A program made the position numbers and the translations under genes. The notes below the pieces were generated by a model. It saw nothing but the letters and a program-made list of their open reading frames with translations, ran no database searches and was not told the DNA's origin. A stretch of DNA of 64,000 nucleotides, taken from NCBI RefSeq assembly GCF_000744705.1, contig NZ_JQML01000001.1, forward strand, positions 3,854,017-3,918,016. The letters are read 5' to 3'. Source of the DNA: Streptacidiphilus albus JL83 (GTDB lineage: Bacteria; Actinomycetota; Actinomycetes; Streptomycetales; Streptomycetaceae). Positions 42,305 to 52,400 of the stretch are shown here, piece by piece. Numbering within the stretch: the stretch's first letter is position 1; the number at the start of each line of letters is the position of its first letter.

Positions 42305-45300
42305 CCTCGTACGGAGAGTTCACAGGAGCGGTTCGGCGAGCGCCGCTGTCGGGGTTGCAGCGCGGGTTGTGGTTCCTGGACCAGTGGAACCCGGGGGCGG
42401 CGACCTACAACATCCCCTGGGTCTTCGAGTTCGACGGTCCGCTCGATCTGGGGCTGCTGGAGGCGGCGCTGGCGACGGTGGTGCAGCGGCACGACTCGCT
42501 GCGGACGACCTTCGGCCTGCACGACGGCGCGCCGGTGCAGCTGGTCCATGAGCGCGGAGCGCCCAGGATCGCGCTGTCGGACCTCGCCGCCCTGCCCCCG
42601 GCCGAGCAGGCCGGGCAGGCGGAGGCGCTGATCGCGGCCCAGGCGGCGACACCCTTCGAGTTGGAGCAGGGACCGCTGATCAGGGTGACCGCGATCCGGC
42701 GGTCCGCCGACCGGCTCACCCTGGCCATCGTGGTGCACCACATCGTCTGGGACGGCTGGTCGTCCGACGTGTTCGAACGGGAGCTGTCCGAGTGCTACAG
42801 CGCCCTGCTCGAAGGACGCGGCGCCCGGCTGCCGGAGCTGACCACGCAGTACCCGGACTACGCCGAGGCCGCGACCGAGGAGTCGTTCGAGGAGCATCTG
42901 ACCTACTGGAAGCGGCAGTTGAGCGGGGCGCCGGCGCTCCTTGAGCTGCCGGCCGACCGGCCCAGGCCACCGGCCCAGAGCTACCGCGGCCACACCGAGC
43001 CGTTCGGCCTGGCACCCGGCACCGCCGCCCGGGTCAGGGAGCTCGCCGAGGCCGAGGGGGTGACCCCGTTCATCGTGATGCTGTCCTCGTTCGCCTTGCT
43101 GCTGAACCGGTTCACCGCGGCCACGGACCTGGTCATCGGCACTCCGGTGACCACCAGGAACCGGCCGGAGCTGGAGAACCTGGTCGGCTACTTCGTCAAC
43201 CTGCTGCCGCTGCGGATCCGGCTGGACCCGCGGATGACCTTCCGCGAGCTGCTGGAGCAGGTCCAGGAGACCGCCTTCGACGGATACGCCTATCTGGACA
43301 CACCGTTCGACGCGATCGTCGACCAGCTGTCACTGGACCGGGCCACCCAGCACCACCCGCTGGTCCAGGTCGTCTTCGGCGCGCACGCAGAGGACCGCGA
43401 ACCGGTGCGGTTCGGCCCGGCCGCCGCCACCCGCAGCGTCCGCCCCAACGGCACCACCAAGTTCGACCTGACCTGGTCGGTCTACGACGACGGCGAGTTG
43501 CGCGGCGAGGTGGAGTTCAGCTCCGACCTGTTCGACGCGGACTCGGTGCTGCGGATGACCGGGGAGTGGCAGAACCTGCTCGAATCCGTGCTCGACGACT
43601 GCTCCCAGCCGGTGCTGCGGACGACCGCGCCGACCGCGGCGGAGCGGGCGGCGGCCGCGACCGAGCTGCCGCCTGGCCGCTGCCTGCACCAGCTGTTCGA
43701 GGAGGCGGTGGACCGCCACGGCGAGCGCACCGCGGTCAGCCACGGCGCGGAGCAGCTGAGCTACACCGAGCTGGACCAGCGGGCCAACCAGCTCGCCCAT
43801 GCCCTGATCGCGGCCGGAGTGGGCCGCGGCGACCGGGTCGGTCTGCTGCTGGAGCGGACGCCGGAGATCCTGGTCTCGGTGCTCGCCGTGCTCAAGACCG
43901 GGGCGGCCTACGTTCCGGTGGACCCGGCCGGACCGGCCGGGCGGGCGTCGGTGGTGTTCGGCGACACCGGTGTCGCGCTGGTGGTCACCGACCAGCCGGA
44001 GCGCGTGCCCGAGGGCCCCTGGCGGGTGTTCTCGCCCGCCGACCGGCAGCCGGAGCTGGCGGCCCTGCCGCGGAGCAGGCCACCGGCCCAGGGGGAGCCC
44101 GGCGACATCGCCTATGTCATCTTCACCTCGGGTTCCACCGGCCGTCCCAAGGGGGTGGCCGTCGCCCACGAGCATGTCAGCCGGCTGCTGGCCTCCGGCG
44201 CCCGGAGGTTCGCCTTCGGCCCCGAGCAGGTGTGGACGCTCTTCCACAGCTATGCCTTCGACTGGACGGTCTGGGAGATCTGGGGCGCTCTGCACCACGG
44301 CTCCCGGCTGGTGGTGGTGCCGTATCTGACCAGCCGCTCGCCGCAGGAGTTCGCCGAACTGCTGGAGCGCGAACGGGTGTCCTTCCTCTGCCTGACCCCC
44401 TCGGCGCTGCGGCAGCTGGAGGCGGTGCTGCGCGAGCGGCCCCGGGCGCTGCCCGCGTTGCGGCAGATCATGCTGGGCGGGGAGGCGCTGGACCCGGCCG
44501 TGGTCCGCCGCTGGTTCCAGCTGGACCCGCTGCCCCCGGCCGCGCTGTGCAACCTCTACGGCATCACCGAGACCACGGTCCATGTCACCACCTTCGAGGT
44601 GCCCGGCACCGCCGACGGCTTCGAGCGGAGCCTGATCGGCTCGGCCATGGACCACCTCCAACTGCGGGTCCTGGACGACTGGCTGCGCCCCTGCCCGGTG
44701 GGGGTGACCGGGGAGCTCTATGTCGGCGGCGGCAGCCTCGCCCACGGCTACTGGGGCCGACCGGGCCTGACCGCGGGGCGGTTCGTGGCCGATCCCTTCG
44801 GGTCCGGACCCGGCGGCCGGCTGTACCGGACCGGCGACCTGGCCCGGCGGCTGCCGGACGGCGCACTGGAGTACCTGGGCCGGGCGGACCACCAGGTGAA
44901 GCTCCGTGGGTTCCGGATCGAGCTCGGCGAGATCGAGAGCGCGCTCGGCGCGCATCCGCAGGTGGAGGCCTGCGTGGTGACCGTCCACGAGGACCGGCTG
45001 GTCGCCTATGTGACCGGCCGCGCCCCCGAGGACATGCGGGAGTTCCTGGAGCCCTCGCTGCCCGGCTACATGATCCCGGCCAGTGTCACCGTGCTGGAGT
45101 CGCTGCCGGTCACCGTCAACGGCAAGACCGACCGGGCCGCGCTGCCGGCGCCGGCGCCGCAGCAGCGGCGGGCGGACGACCGGGTGGTGGCCCCGCGCAC
45201 CGCCGTCGAACAGGCCCTGGCCGCAGGCTTCTCCCAGGTCCTGGGGGTGCCCGGGATCGGGGTCGGCGACAACTTCTTCCACCTCGGCGGTGACTCGATC

Positions 45301-46806
45301 CGGGCCGTGCAACTGGTCGCGGCGCTGCGGGACGAGGGCTGGACGGTGTCGCTGCGGGACGTCTTCAACGCCCCCACCGTCGCCGGCCTGGCCGCCCTGG
45401 CCCAGCCGCTGCGGCCGGGGGCCGGCCCGGGGCAGGAGCTCGCCGCGCAGGCCTTCTCACTGCTGGAGGCCGAGGACCGGGCCGCCCTGCCGCCCGGCGT
45501 CGAGGACGCCTACCCGATGGCGTCCATGCAGCTCAGCATGGTGTTCCATATGGAGATCGCCGGGGTGACCTCCAGCTACCACAACGTCAACAGCTACCGG
45601 ATCGACGCCCGCCTGGACCAGGAGGCCTTCACCCGGGCCGTCGCCGAGGCCGTCCGACGGCACCCGGTGCTGCGGACCGGACTGGACATCTCCGGCTTCA
45701 GCGAACCCCTGCAACTGGTGTACGCCGAGGTTCCGGCGCCGGTCGAGTTCGAGGACCTCAGCCGGCACGACGCCGAGGGCCAGGACGACGCGGTGCGGGC
45801 GGTCTTCGAACGCCATCGCCGTTCGCCGTTCGACCTGCTGGAGCCGCCGCTGTTCCGGATCACCGTGCAGCGGCTGGACCAGGAGGCCTTCCAGCTGACC
45901 GTCTCGGAGCACCACGCCATCCTCGACGGCTGGAGCTTCACCTCGCTGCTGTCCGAACTGCTGGACCGGCACGCCGAGCTCTCGGCGGACCCGGCCGGCG
46001 GTGCGGCCCCGGCGCCGGAGTCCACCTTCCGGGAGTTCGTGGCGGCCGAGCGGGAGGCGGCGGCCGACCTGGAGTCCCTGGCCTACTGGCGGGACCGGCT
46101 GGCCGGGGTACGCGGAGGGCTGTGGTCGGGCTCCGGTGACCCGCACGACGTGCCGGTCACCCATGACCGGGTGCTCCCGGAGGCGCCGGAGCAGCTGCGG
46201 CTGGTCGCCGCCGCCGCGGGCGTGCCGGTCAAGGCGGTGGCACTGGCCGCGCACGTCCGGGCCCTGCGACAGGTCACCGGCAGTCCCCGGATCACCACCG
46301 GTCTGGCCACCAACGGCCGGCTGGAACGGCGCGGCGGGGCCGAGGTCTACGGGCTGTTCGTCAACTCGGTCCCGCTGACCGCCGAACCGGACGGCTGCTC
46401 CCCACTGGACCTGGCGCGCCGGGTGCACCGGGCCGAGCTGGACATGATGCCGCACCGCAGGGTGCCGATCGCCCTGCTGGCACAGCTGATGGACGGCACC
46501 CGGCTCGACAGCCAGTTCGGCTATCTGAGCTTCCACGCGCTGGGTCGACTGAGCTCGGCACGGATCGTGGACGGAAAGATCGGCTGCGAGCCCACGCTGC
46601 GGCACGAGCCGAACAGCTTCCCCTTCACCGCCGCGCTGATCCAGGACTCGGCATCGCAGCGGGTGCTGCTGGCCGTGGACCACCAGCGCTCGCTGGTGCC
46701 CGACACGGTCGCCCTCGACTACATCACCGCCTACACCGCCGCCCTGGACGAGATGGCTGCGTCCGCAGGACACGGCAACACCGACGAAGAAAGGCTCCTC
46801 CCCTGA
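42301..46806 (+). CDS. Non-ribosomal peptide synthetase, C-A-T-C
   Basis: 1501 aa from the GTG at 42301. The C domain has HHIVWDGWS (about 146); the A domain has [10 protein letters not shown] (about 610) and LYGITETTV; the carrier has [10 protein letters not shown] (Ser near 999); a second C domain follows with [10 protein letters not shown] (about 1204) and runs to the C-terminus. There is no carrier after that C; a free PCP is coded by the next gene, 3 nt away. The hand-read A code is D-W-W-C-M-G-L-V-H-K, close to threonine-like codes at W239, G301 and the V-H-K end but different at 236 and 278; so Thr, beta-OH-amino acid or a related residue is possible but not assured. Confidence 0.95.
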   Translation: MTSYGEFTGAVRRAPLSGLQRGLWFLDQWNPGAATYNIPWVFEFDGPLDLGLLEAALATVVQRHDSLRTTFGLHDGAPVQLVHERGAPRIALSDLAALPPAEQAGQAEALIAAQAATPFELEQGPLIRVTAIRRSADRLTLAIVVHHIVWDGWSSDVFERELSECYSALLEGRGARLPELTTQYPDYAEAATEESFEEHLTYWKRQLSGAPALLELPADRPRPPAQSYRGHTEPFGLAPGTAARVRELAEAEGVTPFIVMLSSFALLLNRFTAATDLVIGTPVTTRNRPELENLVGYFVNLLPLRIRLDPRMTFRELLEQVQETAFDGYAYLDTPFDAIVDQLSLDRATQHHPLVQVVFGAHAEDREPVRFGPAAATRSVRPNGTTKFDLTWSVYDDGELRGEVEFSSDLFDADSVLRMTGEWQNLLESVLDDCSQPVLRTTAPTAAERAAAATELPPGRCLHQLFEEAVDRHGERTAVSHGAEQLSYTELDQRANQLAHALIAAGVGRGDRVGLLLERTPEILVSVLAVLKTGAAYVPVDPAGPAGRASVVFGDTGVALVVTDQPERVPEGPWRVFSPADRQPELAALPRSRPPAQGEPGDIAYVIFTSGSTGRPKGVAVAHEHVSRLLASGARRFAFGPEQVWTLFHSYAFDWTVWEIWGALHHGSRLVVVPYLTSRSPQEFAELLERERVSFLCLTPSALRQLEAVLRERPRALPALRQIMLGGEALDPAVVRRWFQLDPLPPAALCNLYGITETTVHVTTFEVPGTADGFERSLIGSAMDHLQLRVLDDWLRPCPVGVTGELYVGGGSLAHGYWGRPGLTAGRFVADPFGSGPGGRLYRTGDLARRLPDGALEYLGRADHQVKLRGFRIELGEIESALGAHPQVEACVVTVHEDRLVAYVTGRAPEDMREFLEPSLPGYMIPASVTVLESLPVTVNGKTDRAALPAPAPQQRRADDRVVAPRTAVEQALAAGFSQVLGVPGIGVGDNFFHLGGDSIRAVQLVAALRDEGWTVSLRDVFNAPTVAGLAALAQPLRPGAGPGQELAAQAFSLLEAEDRAALPPGVEDAYPMASMQLSMVFHMEIAGVTSSYHNVNSYRIDARLDQEAFTRAVAEAVRRHPVLRTGLDISGFSEPLQLVYAEVPAPVEFEDLSRHDAEGQDDAVRAVFERHRRSPFDLLEPPLFRITVQRLDQEAFQLTVSEHHAILDGWSFTSLLSELLDRHAELSADPAGGAAPAPESTFREFVAAEREAAADLESLAYWRDRLAGVRGGLWSGSGDPHDVPVTHDRVLPEAPEQLRLVAAAAGVPVKAVALAAHVRALRQVTGSPRITTGLATNGRLERRGGAEVYGLFVNSVPLTAEPDGCSPLDLARRVHRAELDMMPHRRVPIALLAQLMDGTRLDSQFGYLSFHALGRLSSARIVDGKIGCEPTLRHEPNSFPFTAALIQDSASQRVLLAVDHQRSLVPDTVALDYITAYTAALDEMAASAGHGNTDEERLLP

Positions 46807-47138
46807 TGGACGCGACATACGCCCCCCTGGCGACCGCCCCCGCGGCCGGACCGGACGACGGCACCACCCTGGACGAACTGGTCGCCCAGACCTGGTGCAA
46901 GGTCCTGGGGCTGGAGACGGTCGAGCCGCACCACGACTTCCACAGCTGCGGCGGCCACTCGCTGCACGCGCTGCGGATCGTGCATGTGCTCCGCCGCCGA
47001 CTGGACGTCGAGATCGAGCTGCTGACCCTGCTCAACGCCCGTGACCTGGCCGACTTCACCGAGACCGTCCGGGCGAGCCTGGGCAGCGCCGCACCGAGTC
47101 GGCCCGCGCTGGTACGCAGCCCGGGCGGTGCCCGGTGA
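46806..47138 (+). CDS. Stand-alone peptidyl carrier protein
   Basis: 110 aa; the ATG at 46806 overlaps the preceding stop (CTGATG). The carrier core is DFHSCGGHSLHALRIVHVL: the Ser in GGHS is the phosphopantetheine attachment site. It probably supplies the acceptor for the terminal C domain of the preceding NRPS. No A domain accompanies it, so it must be loaded in trans or by an A domain elsewhere in the cluster. GTGA overlap with the thioesterase gene. Confidence 0.9.
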   Translation: MDATYAPLATAPAAGPDDGTTLDELVAQTWCKVLGLETVEPHHDFHSCGGHSLHALRIVHVLRRRLDVEIELLTLLNARDLADFTETVRASLGSAAPSRPALVRSPGGAR

Positions 47139-47914
47139 CCGGGATCCGGCCCGGGACCGCCGGGGACTGGCTGCTGATCCCGGCTCCGCAGCGGGGCCCG
47201 GCGTTCCAGCTGTTCTGCTTCCCGCACGCCGGGGGCGACGCCACGGCCTACACCCCGCTGGCCCATGCCCTGGCCCCGCTGGCCGAGGTCCGGGCGCTGC
47301 GGATGCCGGCCCGCGGCGGACGGCACCTGGACCCCATGCCGAGCAGCTTCGACGCCCTGGTACGGACCGTCGCGGCCGAGGTGCGCAGGTACCGTGGCGG
47401 ACGCTTCGGCTTCTACGGGCAGAGCCTGGGGGCGCTGCTGGCCTTCGAGGTGGCCCGGGCACTGCCGCCGGGGGAGCGCCCGGAGCTGGTGGTCGTGGCC
47501 GCGTCCGAACCGCCCCAGCTGTGGGCCGGCGGGATCCCCGAGGAGCGCGACGCGGACTCGCTGCTCCGCCACGCCGGCCTGGGCGAACTGATCGCCGCGG
47601 AACCGGAGTTGCGGCAACTGGCGCTGGCCGCCGTGCAGAGGGACCTGGACCTGCGCCGCACCTACCGCTACCGCTCCCGGCCGCCGGTCGAGTGCGACCT
47701 GTACGCGGTGGCCGGGGACGCCGACCCGATGGTCGGCGCGGCGCAGCTGGACGGCTGGGCCGAGCTGACCACCGGCCGCTTCGGCCGGTCCATCGTCCCC
47801 GGCGGCCATCTGCTGGCCACCGTGGCCCAGCCGGGTCCGGTGGAGCTGCTCGCATCCGTCATCGGGCGTGCCCCCGAACCACTCGTCAGGGAGCTCCAGT
47901 GCTCAACGCCGTGA
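47135..47914 (+). CDS. Type II thioesterase
   Basis: 259-aa alpha/beta hydrolase that typically removes misprimed acyl groups from carrier domains. It has QLFCFPHAGGDATAYTPLA (oxyanion), the nucleophile elbow FYGQSLGALLAFE (Ser about residue 95), and the base in SIVPGGHLL. GTG start at 47135 overlaps the PCP stop. Editing function is the usual role; a transfer role between the free PCP and the NRPS lines is also possible given its place between the PCP and the P450. Confidence 0.9.
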   Translation: MTGIRPGTAGDWLLIPAPQRGPAFQLFCFPHAGGDATAYTPLAHALAPLAEVRALRMPARGGRHLDPMPSSFDALVRTVAAEVRRYRGGRFGFYGQSLGALLAFEVARALPPGERPELVVVAASEPPQLWAGGIPEERDADSLLRHAGLGELIAAEPELRQLALAAVQRDLDLRRTYRYRSRPPVECDLYAVAGDADPMVGAAQLDGWAELTTGRFGRSIVPGGHLLATVAQPGPVELLASVIGRAPEPLVRELQCSTP

Positions 47915-49080
47915 CCGATCTCAGCGATCCCGCCCTGTGGGCCCGCCCGGACCTGCCGGAGATCATCGACGATCTGCGCGGCGAGGGCCCGGTCCAGCTC
48001 ACCTCGACGGCCGAGGACGGCCCGGTCTGGTCGGTGATCTCCTACCGGGAAGCCGTCCAGGTGCTCCGGAGCCCGGTGGTCTTCAGCTCGGAGCAGGGCT
48101 CGCTGCTGGGCAGCGGGGAGGGGCTGACCCCCGCCGGGGTGGGCAAGATGATGGCCCTGTGCGACCCGCCCCGCCACCGCGAACTGCGGGCCCCGGCCAC
48201 CGCGGCCTTCTCGCCGGGCCGGTCCCGCGCGGCCGCCCCGGGCATCCTGGAGATGGCCCGCGGGCTCTTCGACCGGGCGCTGACCGAAGCACGGGTCGAT
48301 CTGGTGGACGTGGTCTCGGCACTGCCGCTGGCGGTGATGTGCGACCTGCTCGACGTTCCCGAAGCGGACCGCGACATGGTGGTCCGGGTCTGCGACCAGG
48401 CCTTCCTGGGCGACACCGCGGAGCAGCGCCGGGCCGGGCACCAGCAGCTGATCCCTTATCTGCTGCACCAGGTGATGCGGCGGCGGCTCGACCCGGGTGA
48501 CGACCTGATCAGCACCATGGCCACGCACCGGATCGGCGGGCGGCTGCTGCCGATCGAGGACGTGGTGCTCAACCTCGACAACATCGTGGTCGGCGGGGTG
48601 CAGACGGTCCGGCACGCCTCGGCGATGGGACTGCTGACGCTGGCCCAGCGGCCCGACCTGTGGCGGCTGGTGCAGAGCGGATCGGTCGACATGGACAGCG
48701 TGGTCGACGAACTGCTGCGGTGGACCTCGGTCGGGCTGCACACCCTGCGTACCGCCACCGAGGACGTGGAGCTCGGCGGCCGCACCATCCGGCGCGGAGA
48801 ACGAGTCGTCGTCTGGACCTGGCCGGCCAATCACGACCCCGAGGCGTTCACGCAGCCGCACGAGATCATCTTCGACCGGTCGCCGAACCGGCACCTCGCA
48901 CTGGGTCTCGGGGCGCACTACTGCATAGGGGCGCCGCTGGCCAAGGCCGAACTCGGCGCCGTCTTCTCGGCCGCCGTCGAACGGCTGGCCTCGATCGAGC
49001 CGATCGGCGCCCCCCAGTACAACCGCTCGCTGATCAACTTCGGCCTGGAGCGCCTCCCGGCGCTGCTGACCGCCCGCTGA
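47899..49080 (+). CDS. Cytochrome P450, probably acting on a carrier-bound amino acid
   Basis: 393 aa from the GTG at 47899 (AGGGAG 7 nt upstream), overlapping the thioesterase 3' end. The heme-binding loop is LGLGAHYCIGAPLAKAEL, ExxR is ELLR (about residue 273), and RTATEDVELGG follows. The I-helix, usually AGxE/DT, reads VVGGVQTVRHA, so the conserved acidic residue before Thr is Gln. The position after a PCP and thioesterase resembles NikQ-type beta-hydroxylases that act on aminoacyl-PCP. Beta-hydroxylation or another oxidation of one building block is the inference. Confidence 0.9.
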   Translation: MLNAVTDLSDPALWARPDLPEIIDDLRGEGPVQLTSTAEDGPVWSVISYREAVQVLRSPVVFSSEQGSLLGSGEGLTPAGVGKMMALCDPPRHRELRAPATAAFSPGRSRAAAPGILEMARGLFDRALTEARVDLVDVVSALPLAVMCDLLDVPEADRDMVVRVCDQAFLGDTAEQRRAGHQQLIPYLLHQVMRRRLDPGDDLISTMATHRIGGRLLPIEDVVLNLDNIVVGGVQTVRHASAMGLLTLAQRPDLWRLVQSGSVDMDSVVDELLRWTSVGLHTLRTATEDVELGGRTIRRGERVVVWTWPANHDPEAFTQPHEIIFDRSPNRHLALGLGAHYCIGAPLAKAELGAVFSAAVERLASIEPIGAPQYNRSLINFGLERLPALLTAR

Positions 49081-49137
49081 ACAGAGCCCGTCCCGCTTCG
49101 TCCCACTCCCGCTCGCCACCGGAAAGGCCCCACCACC

Positions 49138-49347
49138 ATGACGAACCCGTTCGAGGACGAGAACGCCGAGTACCAGGTCCTGGTCAACGAGGAGAACCAG
49201 CACTCGCTCTGGCCCACCTGGATCGAGGCCCCGACCGGATGGTCCGCCGCCTTCGGCACCGCCGGCCGCCAGGACTGCCTCGACTACATCGAGGCCAACT
49301 GGACCGACATCAGGCCGGCCAGCCTGCTCGGCGCCCTCGCCCGGTAG
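49138..49347 (+). CDS. MbtH-like protein
   Basis: 69-aa A-domain activator of NRPS systems. The family landmarks are [10 protein letters not shown] (residues 17-26), PTGWSAAFG and [17 protein letters not shown]. The start ATG at 49138 follows GGAAAGG. MbtH proteins bind and support adenylation domains, here the four A domains of this cluster. Confidence 0.96.
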   Translation: MTNPFEDENAEYQVLVNEENQHSLWPTWIEAPTGWSAAFGTAGRQDCLDYIEANWTDIRPASLLGALAR

Positions 49348-49402
49348 CCGGAGCAACGACCCGGAGTTCCCGCGGTGTCCCGCGCGCCGCGCGGAAACCC
49401 CC

Positions 49403-52400
49403 ATGACGTTGGATGAAGGAAGACTCGTGATCCCGGTTTCGTTTGCACAGCAACGCCTCTGGCTGGTCGACCAGATCGAGGGCCCCAGCCCGCTCTACAA
49501 CCTCCCTGTCGCCCTGCGACTGCACGGCTCGCTGGACCTGCCCGCCCTGCGCACCGCTCTGGCGGACGTCATGGGCCGGCACGAGGCCCTGCGCACGGTC
49601 TTCCCCGAACTTGCCGGGGTGCCGGTGCAGCAGGTGCTCCCGGTGGCGGAGGCGCCGCTGCGCTTCGAGGCGGTCCACTGCGGTCCGGGAGAGTACCCGG
49701 CGCTGCGCGACGCCGCCGCAGCCAGCCCGTTCGACCTGCGGCGCGAGCCGCCGATGCGGGCGACCGTGTTCCTGCTGGGCCCGGACGAGGCCGTGCTGCT
49801 GGTGGTGCTGCACCACATCGCCGGCGACGGCTGGTCGCTGGCACCGCTGCTGCGGGACCTGGGGACCGCCTATACGGCGCGCACCGCGGGCGGGGCCCCC
49901 GATTGGGAGCCGCTGCCGGTCCAGTACGCGGACTATGCGCTCTGGCAGCGCCGGATGCTCGGCGGCGAAGAGGATCCGCAGAGCCTTCACCACCGTCAAC
50001 TCTCCTACTGGAAGCAGAAGTTGGCTGGTCTGCCGGAGGAGCTGGAACTGCCCTTCGACCGCCCCAGGCACTCGGCCTCCGGCGACGGCGCGGAAGCCCG
50101 TGACTTCCGCCTGGACGCCGAGTTGCACGCACGGCTCCGCAGCTTCGCGGTCCAGCACCGGGTCACCATGTTCACCGTGCTCCAGGCCGGGCTCGCGGCA
50201 CTGCTGTCCCGGCTCGGGGCCGGCACGGACATCCCGCTGGGGACGGGGGTGGCCGGCCGGACCGACGAGGCCTTGGACGACCTGGTCGGGTTCTTCGTCA
50301 ACACGCTGGTGCTGCGCACCGACACCTCCGGCGACCCGTCGTTCGCGGAGCTGGTCGGACGGGTCCGCAGGACCCATCTGGAGGCCCTGTCCCATCAGGA
50401 CATCCCCTTCGACCGGCTGGTGGAGGAGGTCAATCCGGCGCGTTCGCTGGCACGGCACCCGCTGTTCCAGGTGATGCTGGTGATGCAGAACAACGACGGC
50501 GCCGAGTTGGAGCTCCCCGGTCTGGTCTGCTCGGCCGAGCCGATCGGCCTGCGAGTGGCCAAGTTCGACCTGACCATGGGTCTCCAGGAGTCCTTCGGGG
50601 CCGACGGCGAGCCGGCCGGGATCGAGGGCTCGGTCGAGTACGCGACCGCCCTGTTCGACAACGCCACCGTCGACCTGCTCACCGAGCGGCTGGTGCGGCT
50701 GCTGTCCGCCGCGGTCGCCGATCCCCAGGCCCCCATCGGACGGCTGGACGTGCTCGGCGCGGACGAGCGGCACCAGGCGCTGTACGGCTGGAACGACACC
50801 ACGGCCCCGGTCACCAACGGCTCGCTGCCGCAGCTGTTCGAGCGGCAGGTGGCGCTGACCCCGGACGCGGTGGCGCTGGCCTCCGACGAGGAGCAGCTCA
50901 GCTACGCGGAGCTGGACGTCCGGGTGAACGCGCTGGCGCAGCACCTGCTCCGGCTCGGCGTCGGCCCGGAGACCCCGGTGGCGATGCTGATGGACCGCTC
51001 GGTCGACCTGGTGGTGGCCACCCTGGCGATCATCAGGGCCGGGGGGTTCTATGTGCCGCTGCACACCAGCTTCCCACCGGACCGGATGGCCTGGGTGATC
51101 GCCGACACCCGCGCCGCCGTGATCATCACCGACCGGGCCGAGGTCGGCTTCCCGCACGACGCCCGCGTGGTCCGGGTGGCGGACGCCGAGACGGAGCAGA
51201 CGGGCGCCCCCTCGGACCCGGCCACCGTCGACCCGGCCCCCTTCGCCCCGGCCCCCTTCGCTCCGGTCCACCCGGACCAGCTGGCCTATGTGATGTTCAC
51301 CTCGGGCTCCACCGGGGTGCCCAAGGGCGTGGCCGTCCGGCACCGCGACGTGGTCGACCTGACCGCCGACCGGCAGTGGCGCGGCGGGGCGCACGAACGG
51401 GTGCTGCTGCACTCGCCGCACGCCTTCGACGCCTCCACCTACGAGCTGTGGGTACCGCTGCTGTCCGGCGGGACGGTCGTGGTGGCGGCCCCGGGCGGAC
51501 TGGACGACTGGACGCTGACCAAGGCGATCGAGCGGCACCAGGTCACCGCCCTGTTCATCACCAAGGCGCTGTTCGACCTGTTCGCGGAGGAGAATCCGGA
51601 GGTCTTCGCGGGGCTGCGCCAGGTGTGCACCGGCGGTGAGGCCGCCTCGGCGGCGATGATGCGCCGGGTACTCGACGCGGTCCCCGGCCTCAGGCTGGCG
51701 CACGTCTACGGCCCGACCGAGGCGACCACCTTCGCGACGCTCCAGGAGCTGTCCCAGGACGACCTCGCCGGGGTGCGGGTGCCGATCGGCAGTCCACTGG
51801 ACAACATGCAGACCTATGTCCTGGACGGCAACCTGCTCCCGGTCCCGCCCGGGGTTCCCGGGGAGCTCTACATCGCCGGCGCGGGCCTGGCCCGCGGGTA
51901 CTGGAACCGGCCCGGGCTGACCGCCGAGCGGTTCGTGGCCTGCCCGTACGCCGCCGGCGGCCGCATGTACCGGACCGGCGACCTGGTGCGCCGACGCGCG
52001 GACGGCGCGCTGGAGTTCGTCGGCCGGGTCGACGCCCAGGTGAAGCTGCGCGGCTTCCGGATCGAACTCGGCGAGATCGAGGCGGTGCTCGCCCAGCACG
52101 AGGGCGTCGGACAGGTGGTCGTGCTGGCCCGGGAGGACCAGCCCGGGGACATGCGGCTGGTCGCCTACTGCACTCCCGCCGCCGCGGCCCCCGACCTGGC
52201 GGCGGAGCTCAGTGCCTTCGCGACGCGGTCGCTGCCCGGCTACATGGTGCCCTCGGCCGTGGTGGTCCTGGACACGCTGCCGATGAACGCCAACGGCAAG
52301 ATCGACCGCAAGGCGCTGCCCGCCCCGGTCTACGGGGCCCGTACCCCGAGCGTCCCGAGCACCCCGCAGCAGACCCGGCTGTGCGAACTCTTCGCCGACG

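Noticed and set aside
45480..46780. Epimerisation domain at the end of the second NRPS
   Set aside because: The motif [10 protein letters not shown] and the N-terminal [10 protein letters not shown] are condensation-like; typical epimerisation motifs were not seen, so it is listed as a C domain.
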